NCBI GenBank assembly: GCA_029721435.1
Contig: CM056574.1
Location: forward strand, 32,878,001 to 32,942,000
Length of the DNA stretch: 64,000 nt
Source of the DNA: Gymnothorax reevesii
Taxonomy: Eukaryota; Chordata; Actinopteri; Anguilliformes; Muraenidae
Direction: 5' to 3'
Below are positions 1 to 11,639 of the stretch, in pieces (position 1 is the stretch's first letter; each line of letters begins with the position of its first letter). The notes beneath the pieces are model-generated. The model had not been told where the DNA came from. It did not search any database and was given only the letters and a program-made list of their open reading frames with translations. Position numbers and translations under genes: made by a program.

Positions 1-78
1 ACTTCACATCTTTCTCAGCCAACCACAAACTGCCTTGGCATCAGGCAGTGCGTATAAAGCTTGCGTTCTATGCTCAGT

Positions 79-1080
79 AAAGCCGCTTGCACACTGGAGG
101 CGAAACAAATTTTTCGCAAGACTGATTACAGTCAAAGTCAATGCAAATACGCAATAGCCGGACAGGGTTTTAATGTAGCTCAGTGTCCGAAAGTCATAAA
201 AGTTCTAATTTTTCGAGTATTCCAGGAATTATTAGACGTACAAACTTGGCCATGTTTGTGTTCGACCTTCACAAAATGCAAATTATTAGCTATCGACGTG
301 TCTTGGTCTTTTTTCTTCCAATGAAGATAGACAACAGTCTTTATTCTGTCTTTTTTTTAAAATTAGTCCTTTGGATTGAACAGATTCACACTTTATTTCC
401 ACAGCAGAGATAAAATAGTGCTTGTAGTCAGAGAGCAAATCAATTTCATGACCATTGACAGTGTGAATAAATTATTGCATGGACAATCAAGACTGTCCGA
501 CGCGAAATGCAAAATACTCCATGTCCAGCAGCCAGCAAAAAGTAAAAGTATTGATATGAGAACAGATTTATAACAAAATAAAGAATGAAAATATATGACC
601 AATAAACAGAATATCCAAAAAAGATGACCCGCAAATCAATAAATCGCAGTGTTCATTGGATGTTCTGTTGTTAAAATGATTCTTTTTATTCTTTATTTCG
701 TCATCAATCCGTTCTAATCGTCCTCTTTTTTTTTTTTTTTTGGCTGTCAGACACGGAGGCATTGTACATCGTCCCGCACCAATGTCGACTCACTTTATTG
801 AGCAGAGCTTAAACAGAAACATTGATTGAAATTCTCAGTGCTCATCTTGAAGAACTGAGCCCTCTTATCAAAACATTAACGTTTAATATCAAAAAGAGTC
901 AGTAGATTTGAAGAAATTAAAAACAATAATCGACTGTCAGACACGAAGTTATATTGAAACCATCCGACTGTCCGACACGGAGAAATATTAAAACCCTGTC
1001 AGACTTTCGGACACGGAGACGCATCAACGCAATCTGTCGTGCGAAAAATTTGTTTCGCGTCCAGTGAGCCAGCAGCTTAA
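79..1080. repeat. Element with inverted ends containing GCGAAACAAATTTTTCGC
   Basis: The two ends are inverted copies. The left end reads AAGCCGCTTGCACACTGGAG followed by CGAAACAAATTTTTCGCA, and the right end (1021-1079) is its reverse complement with a few changes. Similarity continues inward: GACAGGGTTTTAAT and GTGTCCGAAAGTC near 160-200 recur inverted near 985-1015. No transposase is visible inside. The same end motif recurs at 46205-46262, 48085-48230 and 52727-53066, so this is a dispersed non-autonomous DNA element family. The superfamily is not assigned because no target duplication is clear. Confidence 0.6.
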
Positions 1081-1899
1081 TACTTGGCTTCCATTATTGT
1101 CACTTAGGTTTTATCGTTTTTAGTGGGGGAAAGGAATACAGCCTGATTGCTATGATCTCGTACTGAGTTAAGATCCTTTTTGAAAATAAATATGTAACGC
1201 ATCATGCATCGTTGTCCATGCATGTTAATCCCAAAATTTTAAGCAGCAACAGGGTGTAATACTGGGAACATGCTATCCATCGTTTCTCTTCCCAATGATG
1301 CAGGCAGAAGAAATAAATGAGCAACCGTCGTATTTCATTCCAACTTCATAAGTTTAAATGATCTGACGTTTCGTTTTGAAATTCCATTCAAGTTCGCTAA
1401 TGGTAATAATTTGCGAATGCCCTAGCTAGCCAGCTAACTCATATTCGTAATGCTTAATATAGATGCAAGCGGTGCAGAAAACATGTCTGAAGCAGCAAAG
1501 TAAAATACAACATTGACGCATCATGCAGATATAGGACAGAGGCTTCTATATTCCAACACATTAAAGGTGAGGAGAGGAGCTCATTTGACTGGTGAAGGTT
1601 TGACTCAGCTGTGTTATACCCAAACACGCCTTCTTTGCCAGTTGCGCCAGCAGGAGGGACTGAGGCAGGACAGAAGAGTACTTGCCCCAGGCTGCACCGG
1701 GCAGGAAATTGCAACATACGCAACATATATTGTGGTGTGTGTAGGGTTGTGGAGAACCAACTGCGACGGAGATTGGGGATGTCCAAAAAACCCCTTTACA
1801 TGAAACTAAATCCTGCAGGAGTGACAACCTGCCAAACGGGAGAAAGTCACAATGCCCACCGCGCCTGCCTTGAGTTGCGTCTCTTGACATTTTGAATAT
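1081..1899. other. Non-coding stretch, no gene recognised
   Basis: Open frames overlap on both strands (1454-1980) but show no recognisable domain. Part of the longest minus-strand frame is an out-of-frame reading of the Gypsy remnant that follows. Confidence 0.4.
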
Positions 1900-2160
1900 A
1901 TTCAAAATTTTAAGGGTCGGTCCAAACTGTAAAAGGGTGCTCCGGCCCTTCCAACCAATGACGCCACTCCTCCAAGGCAAAATTGACTGCTAGTAATCCT
2001 CGATCCCCTACGTCGTAGTTCTTCTCGACCGGAGAGAGTGACCGAGAAAAATAAGCGCAGGGATGCATTTTTGATCCCCAGGAGACCGCTGAGAAAGAAT
2101 GGCACCAACGGCTAGTTCCGATGCGTCTACCTCAAGTCGCAAGGCTTAAAGAGACTTGGG
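1900..2160 (-). pseudogene. Gypsy retrotransposon pol remnant (RNase H-like region)
   Basis: Read on the minus strand, the segment encodes the stretch of Ty3/Gypsy Pol after the reverse transcriptase: [20 protein letters not shown], then after a one-base frameshift [20 protein letters not shown], then [16 protein letters not shown] and VWTD. These match the RNase H-like domain of teleost Gypsy elements (established family knowledge). The frameshift near 2065 and loss of the rest of Pol make it a dead fragment. A different part of a Gypsy pol lies at 29945-30515 on the other strand, so the two are not one element. Confidence 0.8.
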
Positions 2161-3333
2161 GGCTCAGAAAGTACAGGGCAGAGGGAATCCCTGGTGAACT
2201 TAAGACGCGATCGCGGATAACAAAAGATAACCCTCTCTTGGTGGAGTCCCGAAGAATAAAGAAGAAACTAAGTGAGCACAGAACGTTTACAGTTCTTTTC
2301 CCAGTTCTGTGATACCGCCCACACCGAACTAGACCAGGCAAATGAGATGACTAATCTGACGCAGAACAAATACAATTCTTTTCAACTGGTTCAGCAAATA
2401 TCGTCCGTACAATTCTTTATCTTACCAGCTAGAGAGTGTTTAACGAGAGACACTGAAGCCCAGAGTGCAGGAGCTGCAGAGCTTAAATAGCAGAGACTCG
2501 GGGCGGAGCGTGCAATGAGCACAGGAATCACCTGCTGCAAACAATTGAGTCTACGCACCACCCACCTCACGTATTAACTTGCAGCTTGCAGACCCAGAAC
2601 CATGATATATATTGAATTAATCTCTGAATATATGGAATGTAGCATGCCGTAATCTGCTGTCAATATGTCCAAATATTTATGAGAAGCATCAATATTTAAA
2701 GAAACTCACCTCAAGCTAAATAAATCAATGTTGTAGACAAGTTTTATAGCTTGATTGAAAGAAATCCTCCATAGCGGAATGTGTAGGTTCCTGTATATTC
2801 ACATGACTGCAGATCCACTGCCTTATCAATTTGTGGATTTTTACTGTCACTAGCGGAGCACTATGGACTCGACGACCATACGTTTATGTAAACTCATCTT
2901 GCAGAACTTTATGGCATAGTAGATCTACCCTATTGGTAATGGGCCCTTAAAATTATAGCTGAAAACTGAGGATTGATTTCAGACCAGGTTTTACTTGGCC
3001 AATGGCACGGAAACTTTATGCCACCTCAAGATAGCAACATGCCAACAATTTTCCTGACCACACCTTATTTTAAGGCCAACATGTTCATGGGCACTAATTT
3101 TGGTGTAATTTGCTATCTTTCCCATCTATGCACTGGATTGACAAATGACATTTGCGCTGGTCATACACAAGCAAAGACACTTGTGTCATGCTTTGCACGG
3201 CTTTGACAAGCTGTAAGATAGAGCCCTTGCTCTACTATGCAGTTGTGTTTCTGTTAGTGGACATATCTGTGATGTCAAAAAAATAATACATTGTTGTCTA
3301 AAGTTAAAAGAAGATCACAAAATCAAATGCTAT
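2161..3333. other. Non-coding stretch, possible further LTR debris
   Basis: It follows the Gypsy remnant and includes a purine-rich part to about 2500 that could be more of the same element, but no LTR boundary could be fixed. From 2560 onward the sequence is AT-rich with nothing recognisable. Confidence 0.35.
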
Positions 3334-3431
3334 CCCAGATAGCAAGCACCTCCGCTCCGGATCTGCCCCAGCTCCAGCTGATCCGGCTCAGAGCCAGGGC
3401 AGATCCAGAGCGGAGGAGCTTGCTATCTGGG
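3334..3431. repeat. Short foldback element, CCCAGATAGCAAGC family, copy 1
   Basis: A 98-bp near-palindrome begins CCCAGATAGCAAGCACCTCC and ends with the inverse GGAGCTTGCTATCTGGG. Arms of about 35-45 bp are GC-rich in an AT-rich setting, and TA flanks it on the right. A second copy is at 47544-47652. This is a miniature foldback repeat that could form a strong hairpin. Confidence 0.75.
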
Positions 3432-4538
3432 TATTATTATTTTAATAATCAGTGTTAACAGACTAATGGAATCCTCCATCACCTGTGCCTTTTAAACAGT
3501 GGTGAGAGAAGTACTCAATCTCTTACTTGTGGGCATGTTCCAAAAAGTTGTGACATTTTGTTTAAAAAATAAAGTAGTATGTAACAGTTGCTTGTCATTA
3601 ATTTTCGCAGCAAATTCATTAATTTTTGTCCGCCTTTACAGCACCAATTTTGAGGGCAATTCCTACATTAATTCCAAGTAATATCTGCCTTTTTTTGCCT
3701 ATCGTAGAACACAGGCAACGTGAGATGCAATTGTTTGTAATCTGGAGTTATGGCACTTCACCAAAATCTTACATTTCAATTTGTACAAAGTGCCAACTAT
3801 TAAGTGAAAAAAGAAATGAATAAAAATTATTTGAAACCAAATTATGGAAGTTGTTCACAGTTTTTTTTTTCTGAACAAAATACACACATACTTTTGTTGA
3901 ATAAACCTCGTTATTTCTTTCCACAAGAAGGTTCTTGACATCAGTTGCATCACATGACTTTACTACCGCACTATCCACTTTATTTGCGCATCAATTTTAT
4001 TGCGGTGACAGTTCGACCATCGTTTTCGAACTGGTGATAGCTTGACCGCAGTGCACCGGCGAGGGTGAAGGCATGTTTCTTCCAGGATTAACGTTCGCCT
4101 GAATTGCCTGACATGCGGCACTGTGGCCTTTGCCACTCCCTGCATTATGAAAGAATGAATACATTTCTTCATCAGTACAACAATATTGGATTCGGTTATG
4201 GATGTTATGGCCCATACACGCGTTCGCCAAAATGCTAATTATATCTTCATCACTTGATATTGCTGAGACCAGATTTCGTGCTGACTCACTTATAATCTCA
4301 AACTCACTTTTGCAGGAACAGCGATAACTCATCATCTCATAACACAAGATGAAATATTCTCACATTTCATTCCATGTATTCAAACTTTCATTCCATATAT
4401 TCAGTTTCTTAATATATTCAGAGTGTCATCCCGTATATTATACTTTCCTAAACGTTTTGCCATATGTACTAAACATCATTATAAATATTATAATGAAATA
4501 TATATATTACTGTACATTACAATATACATAATTACTTA

Positions 4539-4548
<10 letters not shown>
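3432..4548. other. AT-rich stretch with one unrecognised open frame
   Basis: A minus-strand frame of 116 residues at 3997-4347 contains ISSDEDIISILANACMGHN and several cysteines. It matches no family I know and lacks clear splice or start context. The remainder is AT-rich and unremarkable. Confidence 0.3.

Positions 4549-4587
<39 letters not shown>
4549..4587. repeat. (AT)n microsatellite
   Basis: About 19 uninterrupted AT dinucleotides directly abut the left end of the Tc1-like element. TA-rich tracts are natural targets for Tc1/mariner insertion. Confidence 0.95.
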
Positions 4588-4588
<1 letters not shown>

Positions 4589-5715
4589 TGACCAAAAAAA
4601 GAAACAATTCTCTATTTCATGATTTTATCTAGTGTAACTGTTATTAATCAACACTTCATTGGTAAATTTGAAAGAGGGAATCTCAGACAACAGATAAAAC
4701 AAAAACTCGGCTTGGAATATCACCATGTTGGCTTTTATTGAGCAAGGTAAAGTTCGACATTACGAAACACAAATGACACCGTCAGTATCTCGTATGTCCC
4801 CCGTTAGTGTCGCATACGGCGGTACACCTGCGTCTCATAGACATCACCATGGACATCTGATTGCTGCTGGTGTAACGCTGTTCCACTCTATTGTCAGTGC
4901 TCGTCTTAGCTGACGTACTGTAGCTGGCAGTGGTTGACATCCCCGGATCACTCTATCCAGAATGTCCCACAAGTGTTCTATAGGTGAAAGATCTGGAGAA
5001 AATGCTGGCCAGGGAAGGATTTGCACGTTTTCGGCCCGAAGGAACTCCATATAGATACGTGCCACGTGCAGACAAGCGTTGTCCTGTTGGAAAGTCAGTC
5101 GGTGATGTCGGACAAACGAACGGACGACTGGACGGAGAATTTCATTGCGGTAACGGAAGGTGTAAAGGTTTCCTTCTACAAAATCAAGGTTGGTTCTTTG
5201 TGTAGCACAAGGTCGATCGTGATACGACTGTCAGCCGCTGGAGTCGTAACACATGGCCTACCGGATCTGGGGTGATCGGTCTTGTGTCCAGTGGCATTAA
5301 ACCTGGTTCTGAGGCGACTAATTGTCGTGGACTGCACGCAGAATTGACGGGAAACTCTATCTACCCAACTTCCGTCCTTTAGCATCCCAATCACGCATTC
5401 TCGTTGAACTTCCGTTACTCGTGGCATAATTACCCATCTGATTTTTACTAATTTTCGGTCAGACATTTATAGGCCCCTGTGTCTACAAGGAAATTGAAAC
5501 AAAAATGGGACTGTTAGGACAATGGTAGTACTCGAACCCAAGCACTGGCGATTGTTTGGTTCTGGACGAATGGCGGCTCCAGAATATGCGCTGTGTCCGT
5601 GAAAATTTGATTGGTACTCACCTCCAAAATTAACTCAGACCAAAAGTATCTTTCTCAATGGGTTTGTTGAAATTTGGAACGGGATTACAAAATTACGTTT
5701 CTTTTTTCTGGTCAG
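4588..5715 (-). mobile_element. Tc1/mariner-like element, internally deleted
   Basis: The ends are inverted repeats: left CTGACCAAAAAAAGAAAC, right GTTTCTTTTTTCTGGTCAG. TA flanks both sides, the target used by Tc1/mariner elements. At about 1.13 kb it is shorter than usual because the middle of the transposase is missing. It sits 153 bp before the splice acceptor of the first visible helicase exon, so it probably lies in an intron. Confidence 0.85.
4844..5466 (-). pseudogene. Tc1-like transposase, internally deleted and frameshifted
   Basis: The N-terminal part (5176-5466) has the paired-type helix-turn-helix region, with ECVIGMLKDGSW and TISRLRTRFNATG followed by HPRSGRPCVT. The C-terminal part (about 4844-5175) has FVEGNLYTFRYRNEIL, FQQDNACLHVAR and SPDLSPIEHLWDILDR, containing the second and third catalytic acidic positions. 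Between HKEPT and FVEGNL the segment that normally carries the first catalytic Asp is absent, and the frame changes. It cannot encode an active DDE transposase, although its ends could still be mobilised in trans. Confidence 0.85.
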
Positions 5716-5868
5716 TATATATGCAAAGTTTTTTTTGCTTTTTCTACACGGGACTTTCCAGTAAAAATTAGGTTGAAATTTTTTTTTAATTGGCAGAGGT
5801 GCAATAGCTGAATTTAATGTCTGGCTTGAAAGTTGAATTGACAAACTCTCCTCTCATCTACCTTTCAG

Positions 5869-6012
5869 ATTGTTTTGATTGGAGACCATAAACAAATGCA
5901 GCCTATTGTTCAGTGTGACCTGCTCAAGTGCATGAAGAAATCTCTGTTTGAACGCTACCAAACCGAGTCCTACAAGGATATTGTTACAATGCTTAACATA
6001 CAATACAGAATG
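5869..6012 (+). CDS. HELZ2-like exon a (GDHKQ and QYRM motifs)
   Basis: The acceptor CTTTCAG precedes 48 complete codons and the donor GTGAGG follows, so the exon is phase 0 at both ends. It encodes IVLIGDHKQMQPIVQ, in which GDxxQ contacts the ATP gamma-phosphate in SF1 helicases, then SLFERY and LNIQYRM. Confidence 0.88.
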
Positions 6013-9000
6013 GTGAGGTTGCCCTTTCTAGATCTCATGGTTATGGGCTGAACGCATAGCATGTGAAGCCAGTCAGGACGTTTCCTCTTCTGGCTATTTT
6101 TGAATCATAAAAATATATAGGTAGAAAACAGAAATGCTAAGTTTAACCCCTTTGCGCAGAATACAAATAATGGCAATTTTTCCTGTTGTGCATGAGCCTA
6201 TTTAAGGCTTTATAACTCAGAATTTGTGTCATAGAGACTCTGGGAAATTATTCCAATGAAGCACAACGTATGGAAATTTAATTACAGAATTATTTAGCAA
6301 TTAAATTTCAGAATTTATGGAAGCTGGCTTCTAAATCTGCTTAGAGGGGTTAACTTTGTTGGGGCCTGATTGTCTGCTAAGATACCCTCCATAAGTATTG
6401 GAGCAAGGGCCAGTTTTGATGTTGTTCAAAGGCATGTTGTTCATTCTGCTTGGTTGTATTAATTAAAGACCAATGTTAATTAACCAGGGAACTTTTACCC
6501 TTCTCCAGTTTCTCTTGGTTATTGTAGCTGCTCATTGTTTAATAGCTACCACTACTATTTATGAACAGGGATTTGGGGTCTCGTGTTGACTTATTTGAGT
6601 AACATTTAAGAGAGTGGCCAATAGTAAGAAAAAGATAAATAGAAAAATTAATAAATGAATAAATTTGGAGCCTGCTTGCAGGGCTTGTCCATTACTGAGC
6701 GGCTGAATGGATATATCGCAGTTTGTGGAAATTTAGCTTGCCGTTCATTGCGCTTTGGAATGAAATCTAATATTTAAGCATGCTGTATCACTGTCGTTAA
6801 GGACTGAACATAGCATGACTAAAGGCTCGCTAATGATGATCTTGTGGTGTTGCTTTAAAAATTTCAAAAGTGGTGTTTATTGCATTTTTTATTGCATGAA
6901 ATAGCATATACACAGTATAACAGCTTTATACTTCATTAAATATGCAGGCCGGATTCAGTACAATATATGAAATATTAAGATGAGTTTAGAAGGCTTCCGT
7001 CTTATAAATTTGCATATTTACATGCTTGTCAAATACAATATGCGTGCACAAGTGCAGTTATGTTATTTCTGACACCAATTCGCCTTGATGTCCCACTTTG
7101 TTATTCCCATGATTTCCTATGCAAATGATGTATTTGATTAAAAATCAGATGTTTGTTCAATAATGGTAATTTTTGTTGTTTATGAATTCATTGTCCTCTC
7201 ATTTCATATTTGTGTGTGTGTTTGTGTCTGTCTGTCTCCATGTGTTTGTCTATGTGTGTGCTTTTGTGTTTAGCAAGAGGATATTTGTAAATTTCCCTCA
7301 AAGACATTTTATGATGGTAGTCTGGACACACATGTGAAACCTGAGACTAGTGTCCTGTTGTCTCCAACTACGAAGCCAACTTCTATACTGTTCGGCCATG
7401 TGGATGGGCAGGAAGAGATGCTGGTGGTTTCTACGGAGCAGGGGAATGAAAACTCCACAATGAATGTTGCAGAGGCTGAACAGGCGGTTGGTGTCATCAT
7501 GCTGTTGTTGATTAACAGGTTGTAAAAGTATTTATGCACATCCTGTTGGGTGAGACAACATATATTTATCGATTGACCTTTACTTAGCTAATAAGTAATA
7601 ATTAATTGTATTCTACATGCCTTGCGTAGTGTGCATTGTATTGACATAACAGATCAGCCAGACAATACATTAATGCAAATCAACTTTTCAAGAACAAGGC
7701 CGCACTTCCAGAACAGCCTTCAGTTTTTCTCGGAATCCTGTTATGCAAGTTCCTCTGGGCTCAGTCACAAAAATGCCTGAAGCTCAAAGAAAACACTTTT
7801 TTGGCATGATTCATGTAAGTTTGCGGCAAGCCTTTCATCCCGGTAGTGCGAAACACAGACTCAACATTTTATGACGTGGGCAAGTCCATCAGCAAGCCAC
7901 CATTAACCCTACCGTGTCCTTAGGATTGAGCTTTATTTTTTTGCTTGCGATGGAAACACTTTGTAAAGTTGTATTGCGAAAATGTCACCTGCACCTCATG
8001 TGCTAAAGGCATATCACCGCAGTTAGCAAAATGAGTGTCCAATCTATTAGAAATGCAGATTTTCACACTGCAATTGTAGAACAACAAGTAAAGCAAGCAG
8101 TTCACTCTTGGAAGCTCTGAATATTCCTTGCAGAGCACTCTGCATATTTGATTCGAAACTATAGGAAATGAATATCGTTAGCCTCATACCATCATTGCCT
8201 AAGTCATATTTTTTGCCAAATTGAGATATCGGTTGCCTGTTTTTTGTTTTTTTTGTGTAGGCACAAGTGGGTTTTTTTCCCCTCTTTTTCCTCAAACCCT
8301 TAAAAAATAAAATTAAATAAATAAAATCCATTCCCTCAAATAATAAAAAAATCCAAAAGAAAACCTTCAAAAATTGGATAGGCAATTATGCTATGAAGCT
8401 AACGATGTGTGTATGCAATTTGTTGATTGAAAGAAGGGAAGCCCATACGTCAGCGGAACCAGACCATAAAGTGGCTTCTTGTAAGAGTTTCCTGCCCAAA
8501 TTTCCTTGCTTTTCTATACCATTTATCTCAGTCAGGATATTGAGTGTCTATGAAGCAGGCCAGTGTATGACCCTTTCAGGCCAATGTTTAAAAATATTTA
8601 TTAGCAGGATGATGCTTTGCTTAGCACCCCACTTGTTGTCGTAATAACAGCTGTATTAAATATGGAGAACATGTATGTACAGTGTGAAATATGAGGATGT
8701 GCTCTTGCAGCTTTCCTAGAATACAAGTGGATGCATATTTTACCACTTGCCACATACTTTATGTATATGGACAGGTACATACCATTCCGTACCTTGTACC
8801 TTGGTAGGGTCTTTGGCCACTTAGGGGATTGGCTTTGCCAATTCACATGCAGTGACGTGCTTTAAATAAATGCCTAAATTCAGTAATTTACAGTACTTTA
8901 CAAGGCTGGAGGAACATGTTGTTCTTATTTTTGCAATTCTCTGAAACTAACTAAACTTGGTCACGGTCCGTGCGAGTGTAATTCTCAAATATAACAACAC

Positions 9001-10764
9001 TTAAATATTTGACCTGCATAATGGTCTGTTCTGAAAGACAAGGCTATGGTATCAGAGTTTGCCATTTACTTGTAAATATATTTTAATCAGTTTATTAACT
9101 GTGAGCATAGGTGTTTTGCTCATTTCATTACATTTTGAAAATGAGGTGAATCAATTTGCTTTCTCAGTTAATTCCCTGACTTATCCTTCTGGAATTTTCC
9201 AGGTTCGCCTCGCCAGTCTCCTGATCTCTAAGTCGGGCATTGAACCCGCAAGCATTGCTATCTTGACACCGTACAACGCCCAGATGTCAAAGATTAATGA
9301 GATGCTTTCTGAGAAAAAAATTACGGATGTTACAGTGTGCACCATTATGAAAAGTCAAGGTCTGTAACTTCTACTAATGTATCTCATACATCTTAGGCCT
9401 TCCAGTTTTTTTTTTTACACAAATGTGTATAACCAGTTTACTCTCCTATTAGAGTACAAAGATGTTTGTTCCAATTGATCCATTTTAGTGAAAGTAAAAG
9501 AACCAAGAGATTGTTTTACAAATCATGTTGAGCTCTCTACACTACTGTAGGTGGCACACTAATCAAACACCATTAATCTGTCCAACTCAACAAATTTCCT
9601 TGGGTAATTGATTTGTGCTTATTTTGTCACAGACTATAGCTTTTCAATTACACTTAATAAGCTGATTTAAAATGCACTCTAATGTGAGTTTCCCACGCCA
9701 TGAAAGATTTCTCAACCTGTAATTCTGTGACACTGCATCACATTTATACCCAGCTAATCTGTAAAGTCATGAAAGATGTTCTTTTTAGGGGGCACATTAA
9801 AAGATCTTAGTTATACAAAATTAAATGATTCTCTGGACATGGACAAAATGAATCAAAACTAGGCAAATCAAAGATAGTAAAGTTTTCTCAAATCTTTGGA
9901 GCAAACACCACAAATATTTCAAATATATCACATCAAAACAGAATGATGCTACTCATAATATAAACACATATGGCAGTTTAAACTTGTGACAAAATTAAGA
10001 GATTTTGTGTGTTAATGAATCTGTATGCCTGTTTCAACTCTATGCAGTCTTTCTGATATAGTACATAAAATCTTGTGACTGACCATCAATGGGACAACAT
10101 CTGTCTGTCTGCAGGAAGCGAGTGGCGCTATGTCATCCTTTCCACAGTTAGATCCTGGCCCCGCTCTGAGATTGACGATCAGTTACCAAGGCCCAATAAG
10201 GCTTGGCAGTGGAAGAGGCTGGGCTTCATCACAGATCCCAATCAGGTCAACGTGGCCATCACCAGGGCTCAAGATGGCCTCTGCATCCTCGGTACTGTAC
10301 CTGACCAATGCTCTTCCACATGGCCAAGTGTTCAATAAAGCCTCAGAATGCCTCATATTTTTCTCACGCAAAACTCTCAGTACCATTGTTAGAATGGCAC
10401 ACTTTAATTATCTGTGGCCCATCAAATTTTTGCTGTGTGCCCCATTTGAACCAATATATAAATCTATGATGTCTTTTAAATTCTGTATTTGTTCATTGTG
10501 CTAAAATTTAAGATAAAATATCTTGTGAGTTAAAATCTCAATTTTAGTTGTTGTTTAATTATATTTTACATTAGAACTGATCATAATTTAGTGTCTTAAT
10601 ATCCTGACATTTGTTTCCTCGCAGGAAACCAGCACTTACTTAAGTGCAATGCCCTCTGGGAAAAACTTCTGGATCATTACCAAAAACAAGAATGTGTGGT
10701 GGACCCAGCAAAAGCAATCCAAGTAACGCCCAGAAAACAACCTAAAACTGACAGGCAGAAATGA
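5869..10764 (+). CDS. helz2-like: HELZ2-like SF1 RNA helicase, last five coding exons
   Basis: Five exons join in phase: 5869-6012, 7274-7486, 9203-9359, 10115-10291 and 10625-10764, giving about 243 C-terminal residues and a TGA stop. In order they encode helicase motif III-like IVLIGDHKQMQP, LNIQYRM (motif IIIa), ILFGHVDGQEE and EQGNENS, SIAILTPYNAQ, TVCTIMKSQGSEWRYVIL (motif V) and QVNVAITRAQDGLCILG (motif VI). This order and wording fit the C-terminal UPF1-like helicase core of HELZ2, a nuclear-receptor coactivator and interferon-induced helicase in mammals; ZNFX1 and other UPF1 relatives fit less well. Walker A and DEAG exons are not seen upstream, so the gene is partial here. Introns are 1261, 1716, 755 and 333 bp. 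Teleosts often carry several HELZ2-like genes, so orthology is uncertain. Confidence 0.87.
6013..7273 (+). other. Intron a-b of the helicase gene
   Basis: AT-rich intron with GTGAGG donor and TTTAG acceptor. A TG/TC-rich tract at about 7207-7270 lies directly before the acceptor and serves as its pyrimidine-rich region. No gene or transposon was recognised. Confidence 0.7.
7274..7486 (+). CDS. HELZ2-like exon b
   Basis: It has 71 codons, beginning QEDICKFPSKTFYDG and ending NVAEAEQA. The donor is GTTGGT at 7487. A longer reading to the GT at 7519 would end in the wrong phase and add residues that the next exon duplicates in type, so 7486 is chosen. Phase 0 then joins cleanly to VRLASLLISKSGIEP of the next exon. 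Confidence 0.82.
7487..9202 (+). other. Intron b-c of the helicase gene
   Basis: A 1.7-kb AT-rich intron. Open frames within it (8047-8385, 8393-8644) have no recognisable domain. The acceptor is GGAATTTTCCAG. Confidence 0.7.
9203..9359 (+). CDS. HELZ2-like exon c
   Basis: It encodes VRLASLLISKSGIEP, SIAILTPYNAQMSKI and VTVCTIMKSQG. The ILTPYNAQ block is motif IV in UPF1-like helicases and the SQG end begins motif V. It ends one base into a codon (donor GTCTGT), which the next exon completes as Gly. Confidence 0.88.
10115..10291 (+). CDS. HELZ2-like exon d (motifs V and VI)
   Basis: The acceptor is CTGCAG and the donor GTACTG. It encodes SEWRYVILSTVRSWPRSEID, then GFITDPNQVNVAITRAQDG and LCILG. 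The Arg in VAITRA is the motif VI arginine finger expected for ATP hydrolysis. Confidence 0.92.
10625..10764 (+). CDS. HELZ2-like terminal exon
   Basis: The acceptor is CTCGCAG. It encodes NQHLLKCNALWEKLLDHY and then QECVVDPAKAIQV, ending PRKQPKTDRQK and TGA at 10762-10764. The LLxCNxLWxxLLxHY wording matches the segment after motif VI in HELZ2-type proteins, supporting a complete C-terminus. Confidence 0.87.
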
Positions 10765-11639
10765 ATTAAGTCTGTTGCGGAAAATCTCAAAATTTATTTG
10801 AAATTATTAGAGCGAGGCAAGAAACTTCTAGGATAATATAGGGCTTAATTTGCAAAGAGATAACCAACCTTTCCTTTGCGCAAAACAAAGCTAACCATGT
10901 TTTTCTCCATCCATCCTTTATAACCCAACAATTACATCACAAAGAAGTACAAACAATATCACAATGGTTCTACGCAAATCGTCTTTAAGGCAGGAGTCCA
11001 AGAACCTGCTGGAAATTGCAGAGAGAGACAAAATGTAATTTAGTTCCTACAGATGTATACTTACTTTGGGTCAAGTTGACCCTGACCAGAGTTCCATCTA
11101 GATTCAGACTGATTTATTAATCTTGAATTAGCTTAGCCATCTCTGCAGCAGATGGTGTACCAGACAACAATAGTGTCCCCAAGGAAAAAACACCCCGTAT
11201 ACCTGACATGTGGACAGGGTTATTGGCAATCAGTCCTAAAAGAATATGCACTTTTATGATCGATATCACAGGAATAAGCATTTACATGTGCAGGCCAATA
11301 TGGGCTACAATGCTACAACTAGGGCAATAATTATTGACTTATGCTGTGCTGGCATGCTTAATTTCATGGAAATACAAATGTCAACTATTTTACCTTGCAA
11401 AACAGTTATGTTTGTAGTTTGAAAGGAGCCAAACGTTTTGAGAAATGTCTTTATTACAAAAAGTCTTTATTTATGTACATTCCACTGTTGAAGACATTTC
11501 CTTATGATGAATGAATGGGTTTGACAGGTGATGTTCTGTGACGGACTCAGATCAGCCTCCCAACAGCTAATCACTGAAGACAAAGTTGATAACCATGTAT
11601 ATGAGTTCGGACATCATCCTTAGCAAAGTGGTGAACTGC
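10765..11639 (+). other. Probable 3' UTR and downstream sequence
   Basis: AT-rich sequence with no gene. No AATAAA occurs shortly after the stop; the first clear one I see is at 11835-11840, so the polyadenylation site is unknown. Confidence 0.35.

Noticed and set aside
1561..1980. A 139-residue minus-strand frame
   Set aside because: It partly reads the Gypsy RNase H remnant out of frame and has no domain of its own.
7334..7525. Extension of helicase exon b to 7518
   Set aside because: It leaves the wrong phase for the next exon and breaks family continuity; the donor at 7487 solves both.
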